Positions 1 to 9,065 of a stretch of DNA of 64,000 bases are shown here, in pieces. The notes under the pieces were generated by a model. That model ran no database searches, was not told where the DNA came from, and worked only from the letters and a program-made list of their open reading frames with translations. Both the position numbers and the translations under genes were made by a program. The DNA lies in NCBI GenBank assembly GCA_002711995.1, contig PASN01000014.1, forward strand, positions 310,001 through 374,000, read 5' to 3'. Positions within the stretch are counted from its first letter, which is position 1. Each line of letters begins with the position of its first letter. Source of the stretch: Halobacteriovoraceae bacterium. GTDB taxonomy: Bacteria > Bdellovibrionota > Bacteriovoracia > Bacteriovoracales > Bacteriovoracaceae.

Positions 1-259
1 TTTGTTTGATTCAATTCCTTCTTTAAAAGAGAAAAATGTCGTTGCCTCGATTCTTACTGGAATGGGCAAGGATGGAGCTAAAGGTATGCTAAAGCTTAAA
101 GAGCAAGGGTATGAAACGCTTGCTCAAGATGAGGAGTCTTGTGTTGTCTTTGGCATGCCTAGAGAGGCCTTAAAGATAGGGGCTGCAAACCTTGCCGTTC
201 CACTGACCGATATGTCTAAAGTTATAGTTCAAAAGATGAACAAATCTTCACAAAGTTAA
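1..259 (+). CDS. cheB: CheB protein-glutamate methylesterase, C-terminal fragment (5' partial)
   Basis: The window opens inside this gene; only the last 85 residues are visible. The motif ILTGMGKDGAKGM, followed by GYETLAQDEESCVVFGMPREA, is the hallmark of the CheB catalytic domain. It contains the active-site Asp region (GMGxDGxxG) and the substrate loop with the conserved FGMP. CheB removes methyl groups from chemoreceptor glutamates during adaptation. The N-terminal receiver domain, if present, lies outside the window. The chemoreceptor gene that begins 160 bases downstream is a natural substrate. The identification is firm; the start cannot be seen. Confidence 0.93.
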   Translation, partial: LFDSIPSLKEKNVVASILTGMGKDGAKGMLKLKEQGYETLAQDEESCVVFGMPREALKIGAANLAVPLTDMSKVIVQKMNKSSQS

Positions 260-292
260 GATTAGCCTAATTAATTCAATAGTTTCAAATAC

Positions 293-322
293 TTGACCGC
301 AGTATTCCTTACTGACTAAGTT
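293..322 (+). promoter_or_regulatory. Possible sigma-70 promoter for the chemoreceptor gene
   Basis: TTGACC and TAAGTT are separated by 18 bases in the 160-base gap between cheB and the chemoreceptor. The -10 box is a weak match. A small inverted repeat (CGATT...AATCG) lies nearer the start codon. No flagellar-type sigma-28 motif was found. This is tentative. Confidence 0.25.
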
Positions 323-421
323 TAATTATTAAAAAAAAATTAAAATTCATGTCGCTTTTACATTAAGATTATTAAATGACAGTCGATTAAGCGTTGAATC
401 GAAAAAAAGAGGAATCTGTTT

Positions 422-2527
422 ATGAAGTTTAATTTGTCATTAAAACAAAAATTGCTACTGTCAAATATTGGGCTGATCGTTGTGTTTGGGTTAATTTTAC
501 TATTTCAGTTCAACAACGCTTTATCTCAACAAAAAGTTGAAATCCGTAATGGTTTTAACAACTCCTCCAGTAAATTGTCTGGCAACCTAAGCCAGAATTT
601 TTATAAGTTTTATCATAATGTTCAGGCCATTAGTAAAAATGAGTCCCTTAAAGGTGAGGATAAACAAAAGATCTCATTCTTTCTGAACGAGCTAGTAAGT
701 CTTTATCCAAACTATGATTTTATGGTGCTTACAGACCTTGAGGGAAATTACAAGAGTTCAAGTTTTCTATCACCCACTGGTGATAAGCTAGCTGTTTCAA
801 ACCTTGAAGGTAAAAACTTCAGTGGGACTGAGTGGTTTAAGGCCACTAAAGATGGAGATCTAACAGAGGACTATGAAAAGAAAATTTACGGTTCACATTT
901 TTCCGAAATTAAAGACAGTGAAATAGGAAAGCTGCTCTATGGAGAGTCCAAAAAAGGCTTCTACGTAACCACTCCTGTTCAGGATGAGTTCGGAGACTCC
1001 TTGGCCATCCTAACAACCTTTGTTGGGGTTCGCGCAATCAATGAAAGTGTCGCTGAACTTGAGGCCTCTTTAAAAGAAGAAGGAAAGGAAGGAGCTCTTA
1101 TACGGGTTATGGGAGCTAACAAACTAATTTCCTCCAATCAAGAGTCAGAAAAAACTCTCACGCCAAGATCAAGTCTTAAATTTGAAGAGGATGACGACAA
1201 GAAAAATGAAGGCTTTGAGCTTCCATGGGCCAAGTCTCGTCCGTTGGTTGCAGTGGAGAAAATTAATGACAAAAGGTTTTTAAAAGAGCTTGATTGGGAA
1301 GTATACGTTGAAATGGACTCAACAGAAGCATTTCAAGGCATTAACGCATCTAAAAACTTCTTTGGCGTAAGCTTTATAATCAGTTTAATTCTATCCGCCA
1401 TTGTTGCGTTCTTCATGAGTAGGGCCCTGTCTAATAGAATGAGCAAGGCTGCTGAAAGCGTTTCGAGCGGTTCTGATGAAATCAATGAAGCAAGTGGCGA
1501 GATTAGCGATCAGGCCAAGCTTCTTTCAGAGTCTACAAACCAACAGGCATCAAGTCTACACGAGACAGTTTCGTCTCTAAACGAGATTTCTGCAATGGTT
1601 AGCAAGAGTGCTTCACACTCACAAAGTTCAAAAGAGATGTCATCAAGAAGTAGAGAGTCTGCCAATGAAGGCATGAAAACAGTTGAACAAATGCTGGAAG
1701 CGATTGATGAAATTGCTTCTGCCAACTCTGAAATTGTTGAGCAGCTAAACACCAACTCAAAAGAGATGCAAGAAATCACAAACGTAATCAAAGAGATTGA
1801 AGATAAAACAAAAGTTATCAACGATATCGTTTTTCAAACAAAGCTTCTTTCATTCAACGCAAGTGTTGAGGCAGCAAGGGCGGGTGAGCACGGTAAAGGG
1901 TTTGCGGTTGTTGCAGAGGAAGTGGGAACCCTTGCAAAGAGCTCAGGTGACGCAGCGACAGAGATTGAAGACATGCTCGCCAAATCAATTGAAAGTGTTA
2001 ACAAGATCGTTGAAAACACTAAAAATCGTGTTGATGGACTTGTTGAAAAAGGAAGCGCCAAAGTTGAAATGGGCAGAGAGGTTTCCAAGCAGTGTAAGGA
2101 TGCACTTGAAATTATCTTAGACCAGTCTTCAAACCTTGATATGGCAATTGAAGAAATTGCAACTGCGTCTGTGGAGCAGAGTCAGGGAATCCAAGAGATC
2201 AGTAAGGCCATGGATCAATTAAATGCCGTAACAAGCCAAAACTCAGACATTGCAAAGAAAGTTTCCAATGGAACTGACCAACTAAATCAACAGGCAGAAA
2301 AGCTAAGCTTTGTATCTATGAACCTTAACAAGATGGTTTATGGAAAAGAGAAGATCAATGAACCAGTTAAGAGTGATTCATCTTCAAATGAGGATGACAA
2401 CAAAGTTATAAAGTTTGAACAAAAGAAGTCACAGCAGGAGCCTCCTAAACCTGTAGAGGAAAAGGTAACTGTAAATGGCTCAGAGACCGCATTGGATTCT
2501 GATGACCATGAGTGGGAGGACCTCTAA
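422..2527 (+). CDS. Methyl-accepting chemotaxis protein
   Basis: This is a transmembrane chemoreceptor of 701 residues. It has a first membrane segment at about 12-28, a periplasmic sensing region at about 35-310 resembling a dCache-type ligand domain, a second membrane segment at about 315-335, and a long cytoplasmic coiled coil. The hairpin tip near residue 465 reads [20 protein letters not shown], followed by [18 protein letters not shown], the signature that binds CheA and CheW. No recognisable HAMP domain separates the second membrane helix from the signalling coil. The protein ends in a flexible acidic, Gln-rich tail closing with EWEDL. That resembles the xWxxF/L pentapeptide which tethers CheR/CheB in other receptors. 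The neighbouring cheB fits. The ligand is unknown. Confidence 0.95.
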   Translation: MKFNLSLKQKLLLSNIGLIVVFGLILLFQFNNALSQQKVEIRNGFNNSSSKLSGNLSQNFYKFYHNVQAISKNESLKGEDKQKISFFLNELVSLYPNYDFMVLTDLEGNYKSSSFLSPTGDKLAVSNLEGKNFSGTEWFKATKDGDLTEDYEKKIYGSHFSEIKDSEIGKLLYGESKKGFYVTTPVQDEFGDSLAILTTFVGVRAINESVAELEASLKEEGKEGALIRVMGANKLISSNQESEKTLTPRSSLKFEEDDDKKNEGFELPWAKSRPLVAVEKINDKRFLKELDWEVYVEMDSTEAFQGINASKNFFGVSFIISLILSAIVAFFMSRALSNRMSKAAESVSSGSDEINEASGEISDQAKLLSESTNQQASSLHETVSSLNEISAMVSKSASHSQSSKEMSSRSRESANEGMKTVEQMLEAIDEIASANSEIVEQLNTNSKEMQEITNVIKEIEDKTKVINDIVFQTKLLSFNASVEAARAGEHGKGFAVVAEEVGTLAKSSGDAATEIEDMLAKSIESVNKIVENTKNRVDGLVEKGSAKVEMGREVSKQCKDALEIILDQSSNLDMAIEEIATASVEQSQGIQEISKAMDQLNAVTSQNSDIAKKVSNGTDQLNQQAEKLSFVSMNLNKMVYGKEKINEPVKSDSSSNEDDNKVIKFEQKKSQQEPPKPVEEKVTVNGSETALDSDDHEWEDL

Positions 2528-2628
2528 ACCTTAGTTAGAAATTATATAAAAACAAATAGTTAAACGAATGGGCATTGCCCTAGATGGTGAGTTACACCCT
2601 AAATAGTAAAAATAATAAAGGAGAGAGA

Positions 2629-2874
2629 ATGAAATTAGTTTCATTAATCGCGATAGGAATGCTGTTCTCTGCGTCGGCCATGGCCGGAACAAAGGATGAC
2701 TTTATCGCGGAAGTAAAAAAACAATGTGGCAAAGATGATGGTGCCGCCGCCGCATTGGCAACAGGCGGTAGACAAGGGAACGTTATGAAGTGGAAGACAT
2801 GCACTTCAGCAACGGTGACAGTGGGCGACTGCACACTTACATGCACGGATAGTTCATCTAAAATTGGTGGCTAA
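2629..2874 (+). CDS. Small secreted Cys-containing protein
   Basis: This is an 81-residue protein of unknown function. The start at 2629 is preferred over an in-frame upstream start because AAAGGAGAGAGA sits just before it and the protein then begins with a clean signal peptide (MKLVSLIAIGMLFSASAMA, cleavage after AMA). The mature part is about 62 residues with four Cys (CGKDD, KTC, DCTLTC), suggesting one or two disulfides in the periplasm or outside the cell. It lies 28 bases upstream of the outer-membrane protein gene and probably shares its transcript. I recognise no family. Confidence 0.75.
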   Translation: MKLVSLIAIGMLFSASAMAGTKDDFIAEVKKQCGKDDGAAAALATGGRQGNVMKWKTCTSATVTVGDCTLTCTDSSSKIGG

Positions 2875-2902
2875 ATTTAATTAAAGGGAAAAGGGAAATA
2901 TT

Positions 2903-4366
2903 ATGAAAAAAATTGCTATCGCCGGACTATCGGCATTAATGATGACTCAAGGGCACGCACAGTCTCTTGAAGAAAGAGTGGAGGCTCTTGAGTACCAAGG
3001 ATACGAAAACTTTTTTAAAGTTTCCGGGTCAATGGAGATGCGCTTTGACTTTGTAAGCAGAGACAATAAAGACTCTTATACTACCTTCTCCGATCCAAAC
3101 GCATATGCTAAGGCATTAGCAACTGCGGCTGCTGTTGGTGGTGGGGCTGCAGGTATATCAGCTTTTCAAGCCGCAGAATGTGGAGAAACGATTTTAAGTG
3201 GAGCTGTTACTAAAGAAGGGTGTTCTACTGTTGGTGATGACCAGCAAGATAACTCTCGTTTTGGTAGACTGTTTCTCAACCTAGATGTTGAATCAAATCC
3301 AACAAATAAGCTTTCATTCTATGGTAGATTAAGCATGGCCAAGTATATTACTACGCTTACTAGCCAAGGCTCAGATCCAAACTCTGGTGCTTTTAGCGAC
3401 CTTTCTGCTGGGGCAAATGCATCAGATGCTAGTCTTTGGGTGGAAAGAGCTTTTGCAAACTATAAAGTTAACGACGATCCGACTTTCACATTTGGTCGAT
3501 TGCCAACCATTGATGGCGCGCCGATGCACCACCATAAAGCCCAGCCTATGGCAGGTAACTATCCTATCCTTGCGTTCTCTGGGATTTTTGACGGGATGGC
3601 CTTAACTCAGAATTTTGGAAAGCATACAGCGAGAGTTGTTTACTCCCCACTTTCAACTGTAAACTTCTCAGACTCTATCAGTGCTCAAAGCGATGCTGCT
3701 GGAGATAAGCTTTCTAGAATGGAAGATGCTTATGCTTTAATGTATGAATACTCTGATGGCGACGTTGGTTTTGCTAGAAAGGTAAATGTAATTGCAATGC
3801 ATAACTCTATTGGCAATTTACCAATCACAGGAACTGACCTAAAAATGAACCTTCAGAGAACATCTCTTTATGCTGAGGCACTTGATGTTGCTGATACTGG
3901 TGTGACTTTAGCGGTTCATGGGATGACTTCAACTACCGAATCTGAGGGACAAGTCTTCTCTGACCCTGCACTAGCTGGAGTATCTGCGGCACTTCCGACA
4001 CTTGGTTGGTTAAGCGGCGAAGAAGATGATAAAACTACTGGAACAGCATACGGTATTCTAGCGAAATATCGTTTCAGCAATGGCTTTTTAAAAGGCTCTT
4101 CTATCGGTGGTGAGTACTTCCATGGTAGTGAAGGTGCTTTTCTTTATGACGCTGGAAATAATGATCCTGTGTCAATGTATACAACTTATGGCGACGCTTA
4201 TAGAGTTTTTTATAACAAAACGTTTGAGGGTGGTCTAAAGTGGAATGTTCAGTACATGAGCCAGCAACAAGATTACATTCGTCCATATGTTGGACTGATA
4301 GGAGAGGCTGCTGAAGTTGATAGAAAAACTGATTTTGTCTCTACTAGCTTTATAGTTAACTTCTAA
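2903..4366 (+). CDS. DUF3373-like outer-membrane beta-barrel protein
   Basis: The 487-residue protein has a signal peptide (cleavage near GHAQ), then a short coiled-coil segment (SLEERVEALE), then alternating beta-strand-like sequence ending in SFIVNF with a C-terminal aromatic, as expected for a protein inserted by the BAM machinery. The layout and the repeated FYGRLSM/TFGRLPT-type strands recall the DUF3373 family of proteobacterial outer-membrane proteins. A role as a porin or surface structural protein is inferred. AAAGGGAAAAGGGAAATATT precedes the start. It converges with the next gene at a 7-base gap. Confidence 0.7.
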   Translation: MKKIAIAGLSALMMTQGHAQSLEERVEALEYQGYENFFKVSGSMEMRFDFVSRDNKDSYTTFSDPNAYAKALATAAAVGGGAAGISAFQAAECGETILSGAVTKEGCSTVGDDQQDNSRFGRLFLNLDVESNPTNKLSFYGRLSMAKYITTLTSQGSDPNSGAFSDLSAGANASDASLWVERAFANYKVNDDPTFTFGRLPTIDGAPMHHHKAQPMAGNYPILAFSGIFDGMALTQNFGKHTARVVYSPLSTVNFSDSISAQSDAAGDKLSRMEDAYALMYEYSDGDVGFARKVNVIAMHNSIGNLPITGTDLKMNLQRTSLYAEALDVADTGVTLAVHGMTSTTESEGQVFSDPALAGVSAALPTLGWLSGEEDDKTTGTAYGILAKYRFSNGFLKGSSIGGEYFHGSEGAFLYDAGNNDPVSMYTTYGDAYRVFYNKTFEGGLKWNVQYMSQQQDYIRPYVGLIGEAAEVDRKTDFVSTSFIVNF

Positions 4367-4373
4367 TTATGAA

Positions 4374-4949
4374 TTATGGCCTGGGCTCCTTGCTCAGGTC
4401 ATTTAAACTTTCTCTGGGCACGTCGCCTAAATACTCAGAACTAAAATGAAACTTCACCTTACCTGGAGGTTCAATAACGACTATGCCACCCATTTGAGTT
4501 TGGGAACCATTGTCTTTATTGAGGATGTTCATGTCATTTTTGTGGCCTTTCTGTCGCAGAGACTTAAAGGCATTGGCGCTTTTAAAGTTCACAAGATAAG
4601 ACAGGCCGCGGTTAAGGCCGCAAAGGTCAAATGATTCAAGTGATGGGTCGGTGTAAAACTCAACCTTATCGTTGATTTCCAAGTCCTCTTTGAGAACCTT
4701 AATCATGTGGGGAGCTCCATTGCCAATAAACACAACTCTATTTTGTATCTTGTTTGTTTTAAATTCGGCCAAAACTTGAGTCACGTGGGACCTGCAAGCT
4801 ATGCAGCCAAAGTGTCTTAAAAATATGATGGCAACCTTGCCTTTTTGGTAAAGTGAGTTGAAGGGAGTAGGAGCACCATTTTCATCCAGAAGACTAACTC
4901 TGTTGAGTCCAATGATGTCTATTTTGTTTTGGAGCTCGAATTTATTCAT
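4374..4949 (-). CDS. Peroxiredoxin-like (AhpC/TSA-2 type) thioredoxin-fold protein
   Basis: This is a 191-residue protein. It has a thioredoxin-fold core with VAIIFLRHFGCIACRSHV, where Cys49 and Cys52 form a CxxC-like pair, as in the PRXL2/AhpC-TSA_2 family. Further along, IQNRVVFIGNGAPHMIKVLKEDL fits the following beta-alpha unit. Such proteins are thought to act in peroxide or thiol metabolism, but the substrate is not established. An in-frame ATG at 4994 would place the N-terminus inside the rpmB terminator hairpin, so I take the internal ATG at 4949. No strong ribosome binding site is visible there. Confidence 0.75.
   Translation of the reverse strand: MNKFELQNKIDIIGLNRVSLLDENGAPTPFNSLYQKGKVAIIFLRHFGCIACRSHVTQVLAEFKTNKIQNRVVFIGNGAPHMIKVLKEDLEINDKVEFYTDPSLESFDLCGLNRGLSYLVNFKSANAFKSLRQKGHKNDMNILNKDNGSQTQMGGIVVIEPPGKVKFHFSSEYLGDVPRESLNDLSKEPRP
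4378..4400 (+). terminator. Possible terminator hairpin inside the convergent gene's 3' end
   Basis: GGCCTGGGC and GCTCAGGTC can form a nine-pair stem with G-U pairs and a five-base loop just after the outer-membrane protein's stop codon. Only ATTTAAAC follows, so the U-tract is poor. It lies within the coding end of the opposite gene. Confidence 0.3.
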
Positions 4950-4964
4950 TGTGGAAATTTTAGC

Positions 4965-5000
4965 AAAAAAAAAGCCGCTTTTATTAAGCGGCATTTTTTT
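4965..5000 (-). terminator. Bidirectional intrinsic terminator downstream of rpmB
   Basis: GCCGCTT and AAGCGGC form a perfect seven-pair stem with a five-base loop. On the minus strand a run of nine T follows the stem, giving a strong rho-independent terminator for rpmB. On the plus strand a run of seven T also follows, so it can work both ways. Confidence 0.85.
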
Positions 5001-5024
5001 ATAATTTGATTTTAAAAATCTTAA

Positions 5025-5255
5025 TTATGCGTTTGGCCCGTACTTTCTAAGAAACTTAGATAGGGAACCAATCTTATCAAGGCTTCTGATAGCTTTAGCA
5101 GAAAGTCTTAGCTTGATAGTTTTACCAGTCTCTGGATCAAAAACTCTTTTAGTGTGAAGGTTTGGTTGCTTCAAAGTCTTAGTTTTGATGTTTGAGTGAG
5201 AAACCTTATTGTTAACTTGTCTTCTTTTTCCAGTTAAATCACATACACGGCTCAT
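5025..5255 (-). CDS. rpmB: 50S ribosomal protein L28
   Basis: This is a 76-residue basic protein beginning MSRVCDLTGKRRQVNNKVSHS, with NLHTKRVFDPETGKTIKLRLSAKAIRSLDKIG in the body, typical of bacterial L28, a protein of the large ribosomal subunit. Its length is normal for the family. AAAGGATATTT precedes the start. It stands alone: L33, often its neighbour, is not adjacent. It has its own terminator and a plausible promoter at 5311-5339. Confidence 0.96.
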   Translation of the reverse strand: MSRVCDLTGKRRQVNNKVSHSNIKTKTLKQPNLHTKRVFDPETGKTIKLRLSAKAIRSLDKIGSLSKFLRKYGPNA

Positions 5256-5310
5256 AAATATCCTTTTTAAACTTAATTAAATCTTTAAACTAACTAAAAT
5301 TTGAGATGCT

Positions 5311-5339
5311 AAACTACCCAAATATCATTAATAATGCAA
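5311..5339 (-). promoter_or_regulatory. Putative sigma-70 promoter for rpmB
   Basis: On the minus strand TTGCAT and TAGTTT are separated by exactly 17 bases, about 55 bases upstream of the rpmB start codon. The -35 box is good and the -10 box is fair. Confidence 0.45.
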
Positions 5340-5413
5340 GTCATAATGTTGGCAGAATCAGTCTTTTATTATTTAATATGGACAAAACTACTTAAAAATA
5401 AAAGGAAAACCCA

Positions 5414-7384
5414 ATGAAGATTGCCCCTTTAAAGATTAAAAATAAGTTACACAGCGCAAAAGATCTTGAGCCAAAGTACAAGGTCAGCGTTAAAAGCAAG
5501 TCAGGAGATGAGGTTGTTGCCGCGGACCCTAAAGCAACACGTGCCATGCTCGCTCTTATGGACTTAGGGGCCGTGAATGGAGGCGCTGCTTGCCACTGGG
5601 GTGGACCTGCAGCAGCTGCTGAGATGGCCAGTGCAATTCACGCCAAGATGTTTCAAAGTGACTCTTGGGTGGAGTCTTTCAACTTCGTAAATGATATCGG
5701 CCATGCGGAGAACGGAATTTATGCTCTAAGAGCAAATCTGGGCTTTGGCGGTCTAAAAATGGACGATTTAAAAGGTTTTCGCTCTATTGAGTCAAACCTT
5801 ACAGGGCACGGGGAAAGCCACCTATATCCAGAGGGGGTTCTCCTATCCAATGGGCCTCTAGGGAGTGCTCTTCCTCAGGCGCAAGGTCTTGCTATGGCAG
5901 ATAAGCTTGCTGGCAATGATAGGGTAACTGTATGTATGGTCAGCGATGGCGCGAGTATGGAAGGAGAGGCAAAAGAGTCATTTGCCGCAATCCCTGGTCT
6001 ATCTAAAAAAGGCAAGCTCAATCCATTTGTAATGATTGTGAGTGACAACAATACAAAGCTTTCAGGAAGAATTGAGGCCGACTCTTATGATATGAAACCA
6101 ACATTTGAGGCCATGAGCTCCCTAGGCTGGAAGACAATTAAGGTTGAAAATGGAAATGATCTTCAAGCATGCTATACGGCATTTGAGGAAGCTCTTGAGT
6201 CTAAAGACGCTCCTGTATTCATTTGGCTTAAAACAGTTAAAGGTTTTGGTGTTAAGTCCACTGAGGACTCTGCAAGTGGGGGACATGGCTTTCCTATTAA
6301 GGCCAGATCTAAGGATATCTATCCATTTTTGGAAGAGATTCTAGGTGGTGAAGTACCAAGCGAATTTAAGGCATGGGCCGACGAACTGACTGCTCCTGTT
6401 GAAGATAATAAAAGCGGTGGGAGTGAAGTTAAGAAAGAAAAAGTTCAGGCTGGGCTTGCCAGAGGTGCTATCAAAGCCGCTCAGGATGGAAAACCTGTAA
6501 TAAGCGTTTCATGCGATCTTCAGGGATCAACTGGGATGGGCGCGTTTCATAAAGAGCTACCTGAGAGATCGTTTGATATTGGTATTGCTGAATCAAATAT
6601 GGTTAGTGCAGCTGCTGGGATGAGCAAGCTTGGCTATATCCCTATTGTTGATACATTCGCAGCATTTGGTGTGACCAAAGGCAATCTTCCATTGATAATG
6701 TCCTCATTGTCTGAAGCACCAATGATTGCTGTGTTTAGCCACGCAGGGTTCCAAGATGCCGCAGATGGAGCGTCTCACCAGTCTTTGACTTATATCAGCG
6801 CTGTTAGCTCTATTCCAAACACGAAGGTTGTCATTCCCGCTTCAAGTGAAGAAGCAGAATCTCTTATGATCCAAGCTATTGATGAGATTGAAACCGCAAG
6901 ACTCGAAGGTCGATCTGGGAACTCCTATATATTCTTCGTTGGAAGGGAAGGCTTTCCAACCACACTATCTGATCAACGGCCAAAGCTTGGAAAGTCTCTA
7001 ATTTTAAAAGAGGGAAAGGACGCGACAATTGCGGCCTGTGGACCAATGGTTGCTAAAGCGCTTGAGGCGAGCGAGCTATTGAAAGAGGCCGGACATGAAG
7101 TGGGAGTAATCAATTGCCACAACGTTAATGATGTTGACGTAGAAACGCTTGAGAGTGCTCTTAAAAACTCCAGCTCGAAGCTAATTACAATCGAGGATCA
7201 CCAGGTAGTAGGTGGGATGGGAGCGCAACTTGTTCACGGACTTTGTCAGGCCGGCGTTCAGTTTAAATCGAAAAGCTTAGGTGTTAAAGGTGAGTTTGGT
7301 CAATCTGCTTATAAAGCGGATGAACTTTACACTAAAAACGGACTAGACGCTCAATCTTTGGTTGCGGCATTTAACCAACTATAA
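5414..7384 (+). CDS. Transketolase-like thiamine diphosphate enzyme
   Basis: This 656-residue protein has the full three-domain length of a transketolase. The ThDP-binding motif runs from SDGASMEGE (Asp178-Gly179) to VSDNN (Asn212-213). GHGESHLYPEG and LLSNGPLGSALPQAQGLAMA match the N-terminal transketolase domain. IGIAESNMVSAAAGM carries the predicted cofactor-activating Glu393 of the pyrimidine domain. Several otherwise near-invariant transketolase strings are changed: the usual TTGPLGQG reads SNGPLGSA, and GDG reads SDG. It is therefore a divergent paralogue whose sugar substrates cannot be assumed. It is followed after 15 bases by a small phosphatase gene, probably in the same operon. Confidence 0.85.
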   Translation: MKIAPLKIKNKLHSAKDLEPKYKVSVKSKSGDEVVAADPKATRAMLALMDLGAVNGGAACHWGGPAAAAEMASAIHAKMFQSDSWVESFNFVNDIGHAENGIYALRANLGFGGLKMDDLKGFRSIESNLTGHGESHLYPEGVLLSNGPLGSALPQAQGLAMADKLAGNDRVTVCMVSDGASMEGEAKESFAAIPGLSKKGKLNPFVMIVSDNNTKLSGRIEADSYDMKPTFEAMSSLGWKTIKVENGNDLQACYTAFEEALESKDAPVFIWLKTVKGFGVKSTEDSASGGHGFPIKARSKDIYPFLEEILGGEVPSEFKAWADELTAPVEDNKSGGSEVKKEKVQAGLARGAIKAAQDGKPVISVSCDLQGSTGMGAFHKELPERSFDIGIAESNMVSAAAGMSKLGYIPIVDTFAAFGVTKGNLPLIMSSLSEAPMIAVFSHAGFQDAADGASHQSLTYISAVSSIPNTKVVIPASSEEAESLMIQAIDEIETARLEGRSGNSYIFFVGREGFPTTLSDQRPKLGKSLILKEGKDATIAACGPMVAKALEASELLKEAGHEVGVINCHNVNDVDVETLESALKNSSSKLITIEDHQVVGGMGAQLVHGLCQAGVQFKSKSLGVKGEFGQSAYKADELYTKNGLDAQSLVAAFNQL

Positions 7385-7399
7385 ATAAGGATTAATAAT

Positions 7400-7861
7400 A
7401 TGAAGTCTTCAAGAATTTTTGACGTACCTGGACTTAACCATTTGTGGAAACTAGATAATTTCTACCTTGCTGGCCAGCCAAGTGAGGAGACATTTGAGGC
7501 CCTGAAAGATGAAAACATCAAGAAGGTATACAACCTTAGGGGAGAGTCGGAAATGGACTTTACTTGGGAAGAAAACAAACTTAAGGAGATGGGAATTGAC
7601 TATGAGCAGTTCCCAATAGTTACAGAGAATGGCCTTGACGTTAACAACTGTCAAAAACTGAACAAGCAGGTCAATGATAACGATACCTTTTTTATCCACT
7701 GTGGAAGCGCAAATCGCGTGGGCGCATGGCTTATCACATACCTGGTGTTGAACAAAGGTATGGATTTCGAGGACGCTGTGGAGCTTGCCAGCAATTCCGG
7801 ATTGAGCAACCCTGCCTTTGTTGAGCAAGCGGAGCAGGTAATCGAAAAAAGTAAAAGCTAG
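7400..7861 (+). CDS. DUF442/DSP-like phosphatase-fold protein
   Basis: This is a 153-residue protein. LDNFYLAGQPSEETFEALKDENIKKVYNLR is the start typical of DUF442 (beta-lactamase-hydrolase-like phosphatase) and related dual-specificity phosphatase folds. The active-site loop is FIHCGSANRVGAW, with Cys101 and Arg106. The spacing is CX4R rather than the CX5R of classical tyrosine phosphatases; from memory, CX4R also occurs in DUF442 proteins (HCRSGTRS). The substrate is unknown. It follows the transketolase-like gene by 15 bases. Confidence 0.72.
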   Translation: MKSSRIFDVPGLNHLWKLDNFYLAGQPSEETFEALKDENIKKVYNLRGESEMDFTWEENKLKEMGIDYEQFPIVTENGLDVNNCQKLNKQVNDNDTFFIHCGSANRVGAWLITYLVLNKGMDFEDAVELASNSGLSNPAFVEQAEQVIEKSKS

Positions 7862-7897
7862 AGACCGTTAATGGTTTTATAAGCGCATCATATGGTC

Positions 7898-7903
7898 TAT
7901 ACT
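7898..7903 (+). promoter_or_regulatory. Possible -10 box for the Crp/Fnr gene
   Basis: TATACT lies 27 bases upstream of the start codon of the regulator gene. No good -35 hexamer sits 16-18 bases further upstream, so the promoter could be activator-dependent or this could be chance. Confidence 0.25.
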
Positions 7904-7929
7904 GTCGCCATAAAAATAAGGGAGACTTG

Positions 7930-8589
7930 ATGAAGCTGCATTTGAATAACGCTTTCGACAATAGAATTGATTTGCCTGAAAATATTCTTGATAAGGCAAT
8001 TATAAAAAGGTTTAAGAAAGGGGATATTCTATTTAATAAAGGTGATCAATCCAAGAATCTTACCTATATTAATCGCGGCATTGTAGGCCTTGTAAACCTA
8101 GCTCCAAACGGACATGAGTCTTTGCTTAGAGTTTTTGGTGAAAAGTTCTTTTTAGGCTATAGATCGTTTTTGGTCGGTGAGAACTATCACGCTTCGGCAA
8201 TCGCTCTTTCTGACGGTGAGCTCATGATATTTCCATACACGGGAGCTGAAGAGGTTCAGGCACACCTTCCAGAGTTGTTTTTGCACTTAACAAGAATGAT
8301 TGCAAGAGATCTTAGAATTGCTGAAGAAAGATTTAATGATATCACTGGAAAGAGAGTCGTCTCGCGTATTATCGAAACTCTAATCTTCTTGAAACAACGT
8401 CACCCACAATACCAATGGACTCGTAGAGAAATTGGTGAGTTCTGTGGAGCGAAGACAGAAACTGTTACACGTGCTCTTACCAAGCTTGAAAAGGCCGGGC
8501 TGATAGAAAAGCAAGGCCGTGAGATTCACCTTAAAGACATCCAAGAGCTTCTTGAATACTCAGAAGGTCAAGAAGTTCTAAGTCACTGA
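7930..8589 (+). CDS. Crp/Fnr-family transcriptional regulator
   Basis: This is a 219-residue regulator. The N-terminal cyclic-nucleotide-binding-like beta barrel covers about 25-120 (KGDILFNKGDQSKNLTYINRGIVGL). A dimerisation helix follows, then a winged helix-turn-helix at about 160-205 (TRREIGEFCGAKTETVTRALTKLEKAGLI). No Cys cluster is present near the N-terminus, so it is not an oxygen-sensing Fe-S FNR. The ATG at 7930 is chosen over a TTG one codon earlier because GGGAGA is better spaced. Target genes are unknown. Its end overlaps the convergent gene by seven bases. Confidence 0.9.
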   Translation: MKLHLNNAFDNRIDLPENILDKAIIKRFKKGDILFNKGDQSKNLTYINRGIVGLVNLAPNGHESLLRVFGEKFFLGYRSFLVGENYHASAIALSDGELMIFPYTGAEEVQAHLPELFLHLTRMIARDLRIAEERFNDITGKRVVSRIIETLIFLKQRHPQYQWTRREIGEFCGAKTETVTRALTKLEKAGLIEKQGREIHLKDIQELLEYSEGQEVLSH

Positions 8590-9065
8590 TCATAGCACCA
8601 TCCGGCCATCACAATTCGATGGCCTTTTGTTACCGCCTTTACCATGTGTTCGTAATTTGAAATTCCAGTCTTAAAAACAATGATCTCGCCAAACTCCATT
8701 GGCGGTATTGAGCTGTACTCTTGTTCACCTTTTTTGCGAAGAAGAAGCTGACCACCTTCAATTGAGTCGGGGTTTAAATTAAGTCCCATGCTGAAGGCCA
8801 AAATTCTAGAGCCGTCGTCATGCCATATACCATCCTCTTCCCATTCGTTTTTCGAGTCTCTTATGCTGATTATAAATTCAATTCTTTTCTGTCCTGCATA
8901 GGGGCTTAGATATTGAAATAAAAGACCTGTAGGCACAATCAACCTTTCACAGATGGCGTCAACTTGGCCCCAGTTTTTATTGATAGTTGCCTCTTTTAGT
9001 TCTTCTGGCAGTGTCAACTTGTCGCTAAAAAATCCATTTTTAAATTCTTTCAAAACTACTACCAA
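8583..9065 (-). CDS. 2-oxoglutarate/Fe(II)-dependent oxygenase family protein
   Basis: This is a 160-residue protein with the double-stranded beta-helix iron ligands in order. WHDDGS gives His82 and Asp84, NYEH gives the distal His140, and KGHRIVMAGWCY gives Arg150 to bind 2-oxoglutarate. GLNLNPDSIEGGQLLL matches the strand between the first and second ligands in prolyl-hydroxylase-like enzymes. It would oxidise an unknown substrate, perhaps a protein side chain, using oxygen and 2-oxoglutarate. It converges with the Crp/Fnr gene. Confidence 0.82.
   Translation of the reverse strand: MVVVLKEFKNGFFSDKLTLPEELKEATINKNWGQVDAICERLIVPTGLLFQYLSPYAGQKRIEFIISIRDSKNEWEEDGIWHDDGSRILAFSMGLNLNPDSIEGGQLLLRKKGEQEYSSIPPMEFGEIIVFKTGISNYEHMVKAVTKGHRIVMAGWCYDQ

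Noticed and set aside
1510-2120. Several long open frames antisense or shifted within the chemoreceptor gene
   Set aside because: They lack ribosome binding sites and protein-like motifs and arise from the coding bias of the coiled-coil gene.
4950-4994. Upstream in-frame ATG for the peroxiredoxin-like gene
   Set aside because: The extension would translate the rpmB terminator hairpin and its A/T runs; the internal ATG at 4949 matches the expected fold start.
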